Part shown: in pieces, positions 9,640 to 18,117 of the stretch
How the letters are laid out: the number at the start of each line of letters is the position of its first letter
How positions within the stretch are numbered: position 1 is the first letter of the stretch
From: Azospirillum doebereinerae
Lineage (GTDB): Bacteria > Pseudomonadota > Alphaproteobacteria > Azospirillales > Azospirillaceae
Assembly: GCF_003989665.1 (NCBI RefSeq)
Contig: NZ_RZIJ01000019.1
Span: forward strand, 1 to 64,000
DNA: 64,000 nucleotides
Direction of reading: 5' to 3'
Notes under the pieces: model-generated
The model's input: the letters and a program-made list of their open reading frames with translations, nothing else
What the model was told of the DNA's origin: nothing
Databases searched by the model: none
Program-made: the position numbers and the translations under genes

Positions 9640-10395
9640 TCAGAACACCAGCTCTTGCGCAATCACCGCGCCGCTCGCCTGCATAAGATACAGCCCGATG
9701 TGATGGGCGACTTTCTGTGGATGAGCCGCGGTGTCCGGCAGGCCGATGTTTCGCGCCGTCTCCAGCGGCAGATCGTAGGTCGCGCAGCCCGGCTCGTAAA
9801 CGACGATCTCCCGGAGCGGCCCTGTCATGCCGTGGTTGCGCGCCGACAGCAGGGTCTGCACGGCCTGGAGCACGCAGATGTCCGTGCAGATGCCATCGAC
9901 CACCAGGGTCTCGATGCCGTTGCCAAGGATCCAGTCGAGCAGGCGGTTCCTGCCGGTCGCCGGATCGGTCAGCCCGACCACGCCGTCGATGCAGTCCTTG
10001 CGCATCAGCGTGACACCGGGAGCCCCCTCCAGCCAGGCAAGTTCATCGACCAGATTTTCCTCGCCGGTACCGATTTCGCAATGGGGCGGGTAGGGGTGTT
10101 CGGGCTTGCCCGGTTCGTGGGTGTCCAGGAACACCGCGATGGGACGCCGTGCCTCGATGAACAGGCGGTCGGTGCGATCGATTTCCGCGATCATGCGGGC
10201 GACCTGCGCGTTGGCCACCGGCGGCGCCAGATTGCCGCCCCCGACGGCGGCGAACCCCTTTACCGGATCCACGTCGAGCTTGCCGATTTTCTTGCCGTCC
10301 AGCGCGAAGCGGGTCGGGCGCACCGGCATGACGGCGGCAACGGCCTCCAGTGCGGCGGCCGGGCCGACCAAGCGGTCGATCGGGGTGTCGGTCAT
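9640..10395 (-). CDS. pncA: Nicotinamidase-type cysteine hydrolase
   Basis: A 251-residue isochorismatase-fold hydrolase. The likely catalytic triad is the Asp of DVDPVKGF, the Lys of MRKDCIDG and the Cys of DGICTDICV; the DTHEPG and HC segments supply metal-binding Asp/His. Nicotinamidase deamidates nicotinamide to nicotinate in the cytoplasm. Its place directly downstream of nicotinate phosphoribosyltransferase and NAD synthase supports that role over other isochorismatase-like functions. The ATG at 10393-10395 has AGGAG eight bases upstream. Last gene of the NAD salvage cluster. Confidence 0.85.
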   Translation of the reverse strand: MTDTPIDRLVGPAAALEAVAAVMPVRPTRFALDGKKIGKLDVDPVKGFAAVGGGNLAPPVANAQVARMIAEIDRTDRLFIEARRPIAVFLDTHEPGKPEHPYPPHCEIGTGEENLVDELAWLEGAPGVTLMRKDCIDGVVGLTDPATGRNRLLDWILGNGIETLVVDGICTDICVLQAVQTLLSARNHGMTGPLREIVVYEPGCATYDLPLETARNIGLPDTAAHPQKVAHHIGLYLMQASGAVIAQELVF

Positions 10396-10412
10396 GATGC
10401 GTCTCCTCTCGT

Positions 10413-11729
10413 TCAGACCAGCACCGGGACGTTCGCGACGCCTTCGGTGCCGAAGACGGCGCGGTAGCGGGCGACCTCGGAGGCCGGTCCCGTGGCCTTC
10501 TCGTAATTGTCGCTGAGTTTGACGGCCCCCTTCCAGACGGCGTCCACCTCGACCGCGGTGACCTTGCAGACCAGGCTCAGCGGATCGAGGCCCTGGCCGT
10601 TGCGCGGGTGGCAGCCCCGGAAATCCGAGGTCAGCAGCGTGCCCCAGCCGTAGCCGTCGCGGATGCGGCCGCCGAAGGTCTCGTGGAGCCGCAGGATGTC
10701 CCCGACGTCCAGACCGTCGCTGAACAGCACGCGCTTTTCCCTGGGATCGCGGCCGTGCCGCTCCAGCCAGGCGATGTACTCCTCGCCGGCCGCCACCGGG
10801 TCCTTGCTGTCCACCCGCATGCCCGTCCAGTCCGCCACCCAGTCCGGCGCGTTCCTCAGGAACTGGGTCGATCCGAAGGTGTCGGGCAGGAACACCAGCA
10901 TCGCGCCGCCGTAGGTCTCCTGCCACAGCCGCAGGACCTCGTACTGCGCCTCCAGCAGCGCGTCACCGGTCCGGGCCAGAGCGGCGACGGTCGTCGGCAA
11001 CTCGTGCGCGTTGGTGCCGATGGCCTCCAGGTCGTGCTTCATGGCGAGGTACGTGTTGGAGGTGCCGATGAAGCGCGGGCCGAGCTCGGCCGCCATCGTC
11101 TCCACGACGTATTCCTGCCAGAGGAAGCTGTGGCGCCGCCGCGTGCCGAAGTCCGAGAGGCTGAGGTCGGCGACCGGGCGCAGGCGCTCGATCTTGTCCC
11201 AGAGGCGGACCTTGGCGCGGGCGTAGAGGATGTCGAGCTCGGTCTCCGTCATGCCGGCCAGCGCGGCGCGGGTCTTGAGCTCGTTGATGATGCTGAGCGC
11301 GTGGATCTCCCACAGGGTGACCAGGGCCCACGGCCCCTCGAAGTCCAGGCGCCATTGGCCGTCCTCCTCGGACAGCGTGTAGTCGGGCAGGACGACGTCG
11401 CCGGCGAGCCAGGCGACGAACTCGGGCCGGAAAATGCCGTGCTGGCCGTAGAAGGTGTTGCCCTGGAGCCAGACCGCCTCGGAGCGCTTCAGGCGCAGCG
11501 AGCGCACGTTGTCCAACTGACGGCGCAGTTCGGTTTCATCGACGATCCGGGCCAGCTTCACCGATCTGGTGCGGTTGATCAGGCTGAAGCGGACCTTCAC
11601 GTCCCGGAAATGCAGCCAGATGAACTGAAGCATCGCCAGCTTGTACCAGTCCGTGTCGAGCAGCGAACGGACGATGAAGTCGGAGGCGAAGTTGTGGTTG
11701 TGGGCACGGGTGCCGAAGTTGATGAGCAT
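10413..11729 (-). CDS. pncB: Nicotinate phosphoribosyltransferase
   Basis: 438 residues of the PncB type. The N-terminus carries the SLLDTDWYKLAMLQF and HFRDVKVRFSLINRT segments typical of bacterial NAPRTase; the FGTRRRHSF motif contributes to the active site, and GTSNTYLAMKH and FSDGLDVG are the phosphate-binding loops. It converts nicotinate and PRPP to nicotinate mononucleotide, with ATP hydrolysis. The ATG (11727-11729) has a strong AGGAGG upstream. It lies 31 bases after nadE and 17 bases before pncA, in one apparent transcription unit. Confidence 0.93.
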   Translation of the reverse strand: MLINFGTRAHNHNFASDFIVRSLLDTDWYKLAMLQFIWLHFRDVKVRFSLINRTRSVKLARIVDETELRRQLDNVRSLRLKRSEAVWLQGNTFYGQHGIFRPEFVAWLAGDVVLPDYTLSEEDGQWRLDFEGPWALVTLWEIHALSIINELKTRAALAGMTETELDILYARAKVRLWDKIERLRPVADLSLSDFGTRRRHSFLWQEYVVETMAAELGPRFIGTSNTYLAMKHDLEAIGTNAHELPTTVAALARTGDALLEAQYEVLRLWQETYGGAMLVFLPDTFGSTQFLRNAPDWVADWTGMRVDSKDPVAAGEEYIAWLERHGRDPREKRVLFSDGLDVGDILRLHETFGGRIRDGYGWGTLLTSDFRGCHPRNGQGLDPLSLVCKVTAVEVDAVWKGAVKLSDNYEKATGPASEVARYRAVFGTEGVANVPVLV

Positions 11730-11760
11730 GACGGGAACCTCCTGTTCCTAGCGGATCGGG

Positions 11761-13461
11761 TCACAGCCCGTAATGGTTGGTGATCGGCAGACGCCAGCCC
11801 AGCCCGTAGGTCCGTTCGGTGACGACGACGCCCGGAGGGCTCTGGTCGCGCTTGTACTGCGCGCGCGCCGTCAGGCGCCCGATCCGCTCGGCGTAGGCGG
11901 CGGAAACCGGCTCGCCCACCACGGCGCTCGCCAGGGCGGCGGCACGGTCCGCGCCGTTCAGCCCCTCGACCATGCCGACGAGCACCGCGTCGAGATGCTC
12001 GTAGGCGCCCAGCGCCTGCTCATCGGTTTGGCCCTCGCGCAGTTCGGCGGTCGGCGGCTTGGTGAGGATTCGCTCGGGCATCACCGCGCCTTGCGGGCCG
12101 AGCAGCCCAGACGGCCATTGCGCGTTGCGCCAACGCGCCAGACGGAAGACGACGGTCTTGTAGACGTCCTTCAGCACCGAGTAGCCGCCGCACATGTCGC
12201 CGTAGAGGGTGGCGTAGCCGACGCTCATCTCGCTCTTGTTGCCCGTGCTCAGCACCATCAGCCCAAGCCGGTTGGAGAGCGCCATCAGCGTCATGCCGCG
12301 CGTCCGCGCCTGCACGTTCTCGAAGGTCGTGTCCGCCGCCGGCACCGGCCGGTCGTCGAAGACCGGGGCGAGCATGGCGTCGAAGGCGTCCATCGCGGGC
12401 GCAATCGGCACGGTCAGAAGACGGGTCCCGAGCAGGGCGGCGGCCCGTTCGGCGTCCTCCATGCTCTCCGCCGAGGTGTAGGGCGAGGGCATGCGCACCA
12501 GCAGCACGCGCTCGGGCCCCAGCGCGTCCACCGCGACGGCCGCCGACAGGGCGCTGTCGATGCCGCCCGACATGCCGAGCACCACGCCGGGGAAGCGGTT
12601 CTTGTTCACGTAGTCGCGCAGGCCCAGCACGAGCGCCTGGTACACGGCCTCCAATTCCTCGGGGTAGCCGTTCGGCGTCGCGCCGAGCACGTCGCCGCGG
12701 CACAGTTCCACGCCCCCGTCCTCGCTCCGCTCCAGCCGGATGTCGAAGGCCGTTTCGCGAAAGGCGGCCTGGGCGATCACCAGCCCGGCGCGGTCCATGA
12801 CGTAGCTTCCCCCGTCGAACACCAGGCTGTCCTGGCCGCCGACCTGGTTGACGTAGAGGATCGGCAGGCCGGTGGCCTTGACCGTGCGACGGCCGATGGC
12901 GAGCCGGACCGCCTGCTTCCCGGTCTTGAAATGCGAACCGTTCGGCACGATCAGAACCTCGGCGCCATCGGCGGCGAGCGTCTGGGCGATTTTGCCGTGC
13001 CAGAAATCCTCGCAGATGGCGATGCCCAGGCGGAAGCCACGGAAATCGACGGGGGAGGGCATCGGGCCGGGCGCGAAGACCCGCTTCTCGTCGTAGACCT
13101 CGTCGTTGGGCAGGGTGTGCTTGAGCACGATCCGCATCGAGCCGTCGGTCTCGACGAGGAAGGCGGCGTTGTGGGGCAGGGCGCTGCCGTCGAGCGGGCC
13201 GCCGACCAGCACCGCCGGCCCGCCGTCGCCCCGCATGTCGTTGGCGAGCGCGTCGAGCGCGGTGCGGAAGTCGCGCCGGAAGCCCGGACGCAGCACCAGA
13301 TCCTGAAGCGGGTAGCCGGTGCCGAAGCACTCGCTGAACACCAGCAGATCCGCCGTGCCGTGGTGTTGCGCGCGGTGGCGGCGGACGATGTCGAAATTGT
13401 TGTCGAGCGCGCCGACCGTGGGATTGGCCTGGACGCAGACGATGCGCAGAGTTGCCGACAT
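11761..13461 (-). CDS. nadE: Glutamine-dependent NAD+ synthase
   Basis: 566 residues with two domains. The N-terminal nitrilase-fold glutaminase has Glu in VFSECFGTGYP, Lys in VYDEKRVF and Cys in AICEDFWHG; the C-terminal ATP-pyrophosphatase synthase has the GMSGGIDSALSA P-loop, STGNKSEMSVGYAT and KPPTAELR. It amidates nicotinate adenine dinucleotide to NAD+ using ammonia channelled from glutamine. The ATG at 13459-13461 has GAGGG close upstream. All catalytic residues look intact and the length is normal for the two-domain bacterial enzyme. Confidence 0.95.
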   Translation of the reverse strand: MSATLRIVCVQANPTVGALDNNFDIVRRHRAQHHGTADLLVFSECFGTGYPLQDLVLRPGFRRDFRTALDALANDMRGDGGPAVLVGGPLDGSALPHNAAFLVETDGSMRIVLKHTLPNDEVYDEKRVFAPGPMPSPVDFRGFRLGIAICEDFWHGKIAQTLAADGAEVLIVPNGSHFKTGKQAVRLAIGRRTVKATGLPILYVNQVGGQDSLVFDGGSYVMDRAGLVIAQAAFRETAFDIRLERSEDGGVELCRGDVLGATPNGYPEELEAVYQALVLGLRDYVNKNRFPGVVLGMSGGIDSALSAAVAVDALGPERVLLVRMPSPYTSAESMEDAERAAALLGTRLLTVPIAPAMDAFDAMLAPVFDDRPVPAADTTFENVQARTRGMTLMALSNRLGLMVLSTGNKSEMSVGYATLYGDMCGGYSVLKDVYKTVVFRLARWRNAQWPSGLLGPQGAVMPERILTKPPTAELREGQTDEQALGAYEHLDAVLVGMVEGLNGADRAAALASAVVGEPVSAAYAERIGRLTARAQYKRDQSPPGVVVTERTYGLGWRLPITNHYGL

Positions 13462-13768
13462 GATGCCCTCATCCTGGGAGCGCTCCGTTCCGGGAGCGCG
13501 TACAGCGCCGTCGCCTGAATCCCCGCATGGCGGGGAGTCGGGCGGTTTGCAGGTTTACGGTCAGCGGCGCGCCTGGGCGACGCGGCGGCGGACGGTCGGC
13601 GATGGCAGGGGAGGGCGGTGGCGGGGCGAACCCAAGGGAAAACGCGTGGTGCGCATGGCAAAGCTCCTTTGCCGAATGCCGCCGGTCTGTCCGGCGGGCT
13701 TGGTTGAGGCGACGATCCACGGATGGTTTCATGCGGATCGCAATCGAACACTCCACCGGATCTTCCGG
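13462..13768. other. Gap between nadE and the nadM-Nudix gene
   Basis: About 307 bases. The only item seen is a 31-codon open frame with a good ribosome-binding site (13561-13656, minus). No clear terminator or promoter was recognised, so it is unclear whether nadM-Nudix and nadE share a transcript. Confidence 0.5.
13561..13656 (-). CDS. Possible 31-residue Arg/Pro-rich small protein or leader peptide
   Basis: ATG at 13654-13656 is preceded by AAAGGAG at about seven bases, one of the best ribosome-binding sites in the region. It opens a frame of 31 codons ending in TGA 13561-13563. The product starts MRTTRFPLG and is rich in Arg and Pro, with no membrane segment. It lies in the gap upstream of nadE on the same strand, so it could be a leader peptide or a small basic protein. 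Family not recognised. Confidence 0.35.
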   Translation of the reverse strand: MRTTRFPLGSPRHRPPLPSPTVRRRVAQARR

Positions 13769-14908
13769 TCAGTGTCCGGCCTGGGCGATCATCGTCTGGA
13801 TGATGTGGAAGTGGTCTTCGAACATCCGTTCGGGGTCGATCTCCGCGATCGGCATCCAGCGGGCCGACTTGGCGTCGTCGCCGCCGCGCACTTTGGGAAA
13901 CCCCTCCTCACCGGCCTTGAGCTGGATGAGGAACGCCTGGGTCACCGTGCGCCCGCGCGAGGAGCGGTAGGGATGGTCGAAGATCTGGCTGGCGCGGACG
14001 CTGCCCTCCAGGAACCCCGCCGGGACCTTGAGCTTCGTCTCCTCCCGCAACTCCCGGATCATGGCGTCCTTGATGCGCTCGTGCTGTCCGACGAAGCCGC
14101 CGGGCAGGGCCAGCAGGCCGCGCCCGGGCAGGCCCCGGCGCTCGATGAGCAGAACGTGACCGGACAGGACGACCACGGCGTCGGCGGTGAGAAAGGTCGG
14201 AGGGTAGGGGGCGTCGGCCCAGCCGGCCTTGTATTTGGCGATGTAGGCGCTTTCCTCGGCGAGCCGCTTGTACTCTTCGGTGCGCGCGAACTCGGCCATG
14301 AAGGCCGCGACGTTGGGGGGTAGCGCGTCCTTCCACTCCTCCAGCGCCGCGGCGGCGTCGGAAAAATAGGCGTCGCGGATGGGGGTGGCCGAGATCCCCC
14401 GGGCGTTCCCGCATTCCACGGCGCCCCATTGCGGGAACATGCGCAGGTAATAGCTGCTGTGGTCCTTGGAATGGCCGATCAGGCCGATCCTGGGCGCCGA
14501 GCCGTCGGCGGGGCGGTGGTGCTGCACGACGACGCCATGCACGGCGGCCTGAACGTCGCGGATCCATTCCAGATCGTTGTAGCGGTCGATGAGAGGCAGC
14601 ACCGTGATGCGCTGGCACTCCTCCGGTGAGAAGGCTCCCAGGATGCAGGCACGGACCTCTTCGAAGCGGAAGGGGTTGCGGTGGCTGCGCGCCTGACGGG
14701 ACGACCCGACCAGCAGGATGAGACGCCGCCCCAGGGACAGGGCGCGCTGCATTACGGTGAGATGGCCGAGGTGGAAGGGGCGGAAACGGCCGACAAAGAC
14801 CATAAAGTCATAAGTCGGGGCGGCTTGCGCGCCGGAGGCCGTGGTCCTGGCCTTTCTGGGCAACGAAAGGGTGCCGGACTCGCGCCCGGTGCTGTCTGCG
14901 GAGGTCAT
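13769..14908 (-). CDS. Bifunctional NMN adenylyltransferase / Nudix hydrolase
   Basis: 379 residues. The N-terminal nucleotidyltransferase domain (from about residue 32) has the VGRFRPFHLGHL nucleotide-binding motif and the SATPIRDA loop that completes the site. The C-terminal Nudix domain has ALPGGFV and the box GGFVGQHERIKD then RELREETKL. The same fusion occurs in the cyanobacterial protein slr0787, which makes NAD from NMN and hydrolyses ADP-ribose. Start ATG 14906-14908 is chosen because AAGGAG lies about ten bases upstream inside a hairpin. It is the most upstream gene of the NAD cluster and joins pyridine recycling with ADP-ribose clearance. Confidence 0.88.
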   Translation of the reverse strand: MTSADSTGRESGTLSLPRKARTTASGAQAAPTYDFMVFVGRFRPFHLGHLTVMQRALSLGRRLILLVGSSRQARSHRNPFRFEEVRACILGAFSPEECQRITVLPLIDRYNDLEWIRDVQAAVHGVVVQHHRPADGSAPRIGLIGHSKDHSSYYLRMFPQWGAVECGNARGISATPIRDAYFSDAAAALEEWKDALPPNVAAFMAEFARTEEYKRLAEESAYIAKYKAGWADAPYPPTFLTADAVVVLSGHVLLIERRGLPGRGLLALPGGFVGQHERIKDAMIRELREETKLKVPAGFLEGSVRASQIFDHPYRSSRGRTVTQAFLIQLKAGEEGFPKVRGGDDAKSARWMPIAEIDPERMFEDHFHIIQTMIAQAGH

Positions 14909-14910
14909 GC

Positions 14911-14929
14911 TCAGCAAGCTCCTTGCTGA
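14911..14929 (-). promoter_or_regulatory. Hairpin enclosing the ribosome-binding site of the nadM-Nudix gene
   Basis: On the minus strand TCAGCAAG-GAG-CTTGCTGA forms a perfect eight-base-pair stem with a three-base loop. The Shine-Dalgarno AAGGAG lies partly in the stem and partly in the loop, and the ATG follows two bases after the stem. Such placement could limit initiation, but a stable loop of only three bases is borderline. Confidence 0.4.
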
Positions 14930-15089
14930 AAGAACGCTGCGGTCTATCCGCAGCACAACGACAATAGGATCGCGGCGACCATTTCTCAAGGCCGTTCCGT
15001 CCTCCCTTTCGGGGTAGCCGCCAAGGCGCCGGGCGACACCCATGGCGAGGGCGATTGTTTCGCCATCCGCTTGCCTCTCCGTGCTATAA

Positions 15090-15104
15090 GAACATATTAG
15101 GAAC
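15090..15104. promoter_or_regulatory. LexA-type SOS box (GAAC-N7-GAAC) upstream of repair cassette
   Basis: GAACATATTAGGAAC is the reverse complement form of GTTC-N7-GTTC, the direct-repeat LexA site known from alphaproteobacteria. It overlaps a plausible -10 element (TATTAG, 15095-15100) that is 18 bases downstream of TTGCCT (15071-15076), the expected geometry for a repressor site. Its position implies that translation of the next gene starts downstream, at 15130. Confidence 0.65.
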
Positions 15105-15129
15105 ATCATGGCGGCGCGAGGGCGGAATT

Positions 15130-16341
15130 TTGGACGAGACCCTGATCGACAAGCTCGGCATCCTGGCCGACGCGGCGAAGTACGACGCGTCCTGCGCCTC
15201 GTCCGGGGCCAAGCGGCGCCAAGGCGGCGCGGAGGGGCTGGGATCCACGACCGGGGCCGGCATCTGCCACGCCTACACTCCGGACGGACGCTGCGTCTCG
15301 CTGCTCAAAATCTTGCTGACCAACTACTGCCTGTTCGACTGCGCCTACTGCATCAACCGCCGCTCCTCCAACGTGCGCCGTGCCCGCTTCAGCGTGGACG
15401 AGGTGGTGCGCCTGACCATCGGCTTCTACAAGCGCAACTGCATCGAGGGGTTGTTCCTGTCCTCGGGCATCATCCGCTCGCCCGACCACACCATGGAACA
15501 GATGATGCTGGTGGCCAGGACGCTGCGGCGCGACCATGGCTTCGCCGGCTACATCCACCTGAAGACCATCCCCGAGGCCAGCCCCTGGCTGATCGAGCAG
15601 GCCGGGCTGTGGGCCGACCGGCTGTCGATCAACCTCGAACTGCCCTCCGACCTCAGCCTCAAGGCCTTCGCGCCCGAGAAGGACGGCGCCTCGATCAAGG
15701 CGGTCATGGGACAGGTGAACGAGCGCATCGTGGAGGCCAAGGAGGAGCGGCGCCGCTTCTCCCCCGCTGGCCAGAGCACCCAGATGATCGTCGGCGCCGA
15801 CGACGCCACCGACCGTTCGGTGCTGGAAACCAGCGACACGCTCTACCGGCGCTATGGGTTGCGGCGGGTCTACTACTCCGCCTTCAGCCCGATCCCGGAG
15901 GCCAGCTCGGCGCTGCCCGTCAAAGCGCCGCCCCTCCAGCGGGAGAACCGCCTGTACCAGGCCGACTGGCTGCTGCGTTATTACGGCTTCACGGTGGAGG
16001 AGATCGCCGCCGGGGGCGACGGCGGCATGCTCGACCTCGGCATCGACCCCAAGCTGGCCTGGGCGCTGAAGAACCGCGCGCGCTTTCCCATTGACGTCAA
16101 CCGCGCCGACCGCGAGCTGCTGCTGCGGGTGCCGGGGCTGGGTGCCCGCGCGGTGGACAAGATCATTTCGGCCCGCCGCCACAACCGCTTGCGGCTGGAG
16201 GATGTGGCGCGGCTGTCGTCGGGGCTGAAGCGGGCGCGCGCGTTCCTCATCGCCGCCGACCATCACCCGGCCGGGCTGACCGATCGGCTCGACCTGCGCC
16301 AGAAACTGGTGGCGCCGCCACGCCAGTTGAGCCTGTTCTGA
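15130..16341 (+). CDS. Putative DNA modification/repair radical SAM protein
   Basis: 403 residues. A CX3CX2C cluster (Cys 67, 71, 74 in NYCLFDCAYC) marks a radical SAM enzyme that binds a 4Fe-4S cluster. A C-terminal helix-hairpin-helix region (about residues 322-365, VNRADRELLLRVPGLGARAVDKI) suggests DNA binding. This matches the family annotated as 'putative DNA modification/repair radical SAM protein', which is typically paired with a DUF4130/UDG gene, as here. The frame is open from ATG 15055, but the LexA-type box lies inside that extension. TTG 15130 preceded by GAGGGCGG fits better and starts LDETLIDKLGILADAAKYDA, as expected for the family. The reaction is unknown. Confidence 0.82.
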   Translation: MDETLIDKLGILADAAKYDASCASSGAKRRQGGAEGLGSTTGAGICHAYTPDGRCVSLLKILLTNYCLFDCAYCINRRSSNVRRARFSVDEVVRLTIGFYKRNCIEGLFLSSGIIRSPDHTMEQMMLVARTLRRDHGFAGYIHLKTIPEASPWLIEQAGLWADRLSINLELPSDLSLKAFAPEKDGASIKAVMGQVNERIVEAKEERRRFSPAGQSTQMIVGADDATDRSVLETSDTLYRRYGLRRVYYSAFSPIPEASSALPVKAPPLQRENRLYQADWLLRYYGFTVEEIAAGGDGGMLDLGIDPKLAWALKNRARFPIDVNRADRELLLRVPGLGARAVDKIISARRHNRLRLEDVARLSSGLKRARAFLIAADHHPAGLTDRLDLRQKLVAPPRQLSLF

Positions 16342-16343
16342 CC

Positions 16344-17750
16344 ATGCTTCCGGTGACGCTGGGGGAGGGGGCGGATCTCGACGGTTTCCGCCGGGCGGTG
16401 CGGCGGCTCATTGCCGCCGATGCGGCGCCCGAGGCGGTGCTGTGGAACGGCGGAGCCTTGTCGTTGTTCGGCGATGCCACCGAATCGGCCCTTGGGAGCG
16501 ACCCGCCGCCGGTCTCCCTGCCACGGGCGGTGGGAGCGCTGATCGAGACGGTGGTCTGCCACCGCGACCCGGAACGCTACGCCCTGCTCTATCGGTTGGT
16601 CTGGCGGGTGCTGGGAGGCGAGCGGGCGTTGCTCGACCAGCACGCCGACCCGCTCGTGCACCGGCTGGCGCGGCTCGACAAGGCGGTGCGGCGCGACCTT
16701 CACAAGATGCACGCCTTCGTGCGTTTCCGTGAACTGCGGGACGCGGACGGCGACGCGCGCTACGTCGCGTGGTTCGAGCCCGACCATTTCATCGTCGAGG
16801 CCGCCGCCCCCTTCTTCGTCGAGCGTTTCGAGAGCATGGTGTGGTCGATCCTGACCCCGGTCGGCGCGCTGCACTGGGACCGGCGCAGCCTGACGGTCGG
16901 GCCGGGGGCGGTTCGGCCGGATGGTTTGGCGGATGACGGGTTCGCCGAGGGTTGGCAGCGCTATTACGAGAGCACCTTCAACCCCGCGCGGGTCAACCCG
17001 ACGGCGATGCGGGCGGAAATGCCCCGAAAATACTGGGCCAACCTGCCGGAAACCGCCGCCATCCCCGCCCTTGTCCGCTCCGCCCCCGCCCGTGTCCGGG
17101 CGATGATCGAGGCGGAGGCCGCCATCCCCCGCCACCGCGCGCCCGACAAGGCGGTCGCCGCCATGGCGCGGCAGGAACAGGAGACGCTGGCCGCGCTGAA
17201 CCAACTCATCGCGCGCTCCGAACCGCTGGTGCCGGGCGCGACGCGGGCCGTGTTGGGGGAGGGACCGCTCGGCGCGGCGCTTGCCATCGTCGGCGAGCAG
17301 CCGGGCGACCAGGAGGACCGGCAGGGACGGCCGTTCGTCGGTCCGGCCGGCCAGTTGCTGACCGCCGCGCTGGAGGAGGCCGGCATCGACCGCGCCCAAG
17401 CCTATCTGACCAACGCGGTCAAGCATTTCAAATTCGTCCAGCGCGGCGAACGCCGCATTCACCAATCTCCCACCGCCGGGGAAGTGAAGCATTACCGTTG
17501 GTGGCTGATGAAGGAACTGGGCCTCGTCCGGCCGCGCCTTGTCGTTGCGCTGGGGGCGACCGCCGCCCTGGCCCTGGCCGGTCGCAGCGTTTCGGTGCTG
17601 AGGGAGCGGGGGACGATGAGCTTCGGGGACTGGGACGGGTTCGTCACCGTTCACCCGTCCTATCTTTTGCGGCTACCGGATGAAGGGCAGAGGGAAAGGG
17701 CGCGCTCGGATTTTGTCGCCGATCTGCGGCGCGTGTCGGGCCTGCTTTGA
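16344..17750 (+). CDS. DUF4130-UdgX fusion, uracil-DNA-binding protein
   Basis: 468 residues. The N-terminal half (about 80-240) is a DUF4130 domain (HKMHAFVRFRE, WFEPDHFIVEAAAPFF), the partner of the upstream radical SAM protein. The C-terminal half is a family-4-like uracil-DNA glycosylase with GEQPGDQED near residue 317, FVGPAGQLL, and the RRIH loop at 370-373. In mycobacterial UdgX the equivalent His of the KRRIH loop becomes covalently linked to DNA after uracil excision, and that His (373) is present here. The gene begins two bases after the radical SAM stop, so the two are co-translated, probably under the upstream SOS box. Confidence 0.88.
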   Translation: MLPVTLGEGADLDGFRRAVRRLIAADAAPEAVLWNGGALSLFGDATESALGSDPPPVSLPRAVGALIETVVCHRDPERYALLYRLVWRVLGGERALLDQHADPLVHRLARLDKAVRRDLHKMHAFVRFRELRDADGDARYVAWFEPDHFIVEAAAPFFVERFESMVWSILTPVGALHWDRRSLTVGPGAVRPDGLADDGFAEGWQRYYESTFNPARVNPTAMRAEMPRKYWANLPETAAIPALVRSAPARVRAMIEAEAAIPRHRAPDKAVAAMARQEQETLAALNQLIARSEPLVPGATRAVLGEGPLGAALAIVGEQPGDQEDRQGRPFVGPAGQLLTAALEEAGIDRAQAYLTNAVKHFKFVQRGERRIHQSPTAGEVKHYRWWLMKELGLVRPRLVVALGATAALALAGRSVSVLRERGTMSFGDWDGFVTVHPSYLLRLPDEGQRERARSDFVADLRRVSGLL

Positions 17751-18117
17751 ATGAGGTGATTTGCCAACCTAAGGTTACCGACCCGGTGGGCGCGCATTCT
17801 GGTGTCGAGAGCGCCGCCCACGATCATGAGAGCAAAGGATTCCGCCAAAAAGACATCAAAGCTTTTGCGGTTTTTCCGGGCGTGGCAACGCAAGCTTGGC
17901 GTTATCCATCAACACTAAAGCCGATGCAACCGGCGCCATTCGTGCATCGGGGCAGTGAATTTGTTGCGGAGCAGAGGAAGTATTCCATCGACCAAGCAAG
18001 GGTTGTGGCGTTCGATTGATAAAATGTGACGAATTCAAACGAAGCTGCATCAGCTCAGGAGATTGTTAACGATCGGAAACCCATTCTGCTGAGGAAGATG
18101 CCAGACCGTTTCACCCA
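17751..18117. other. Lower-GC intergenic region before the giant gene
   Basis: About 367 bases, visibly richer in A and T than its surroundings. It contains a short palindrome AACCTAAGGTT just after the UdgX stop and several A/T runs, but no convincing gene. It probably holds the promoter for the 6.5-kb gene at 18118. A 90-codon open frame on the plus strand lacks any recognisable feature. Confidence 0.5.

Noticed and set aside
17747-18019. 90-codon plus-strand frame after the UdgX gene
   Set aside because: No recognisable domain, no ribosome-binding site and low-complexity ends; left as intergenic.
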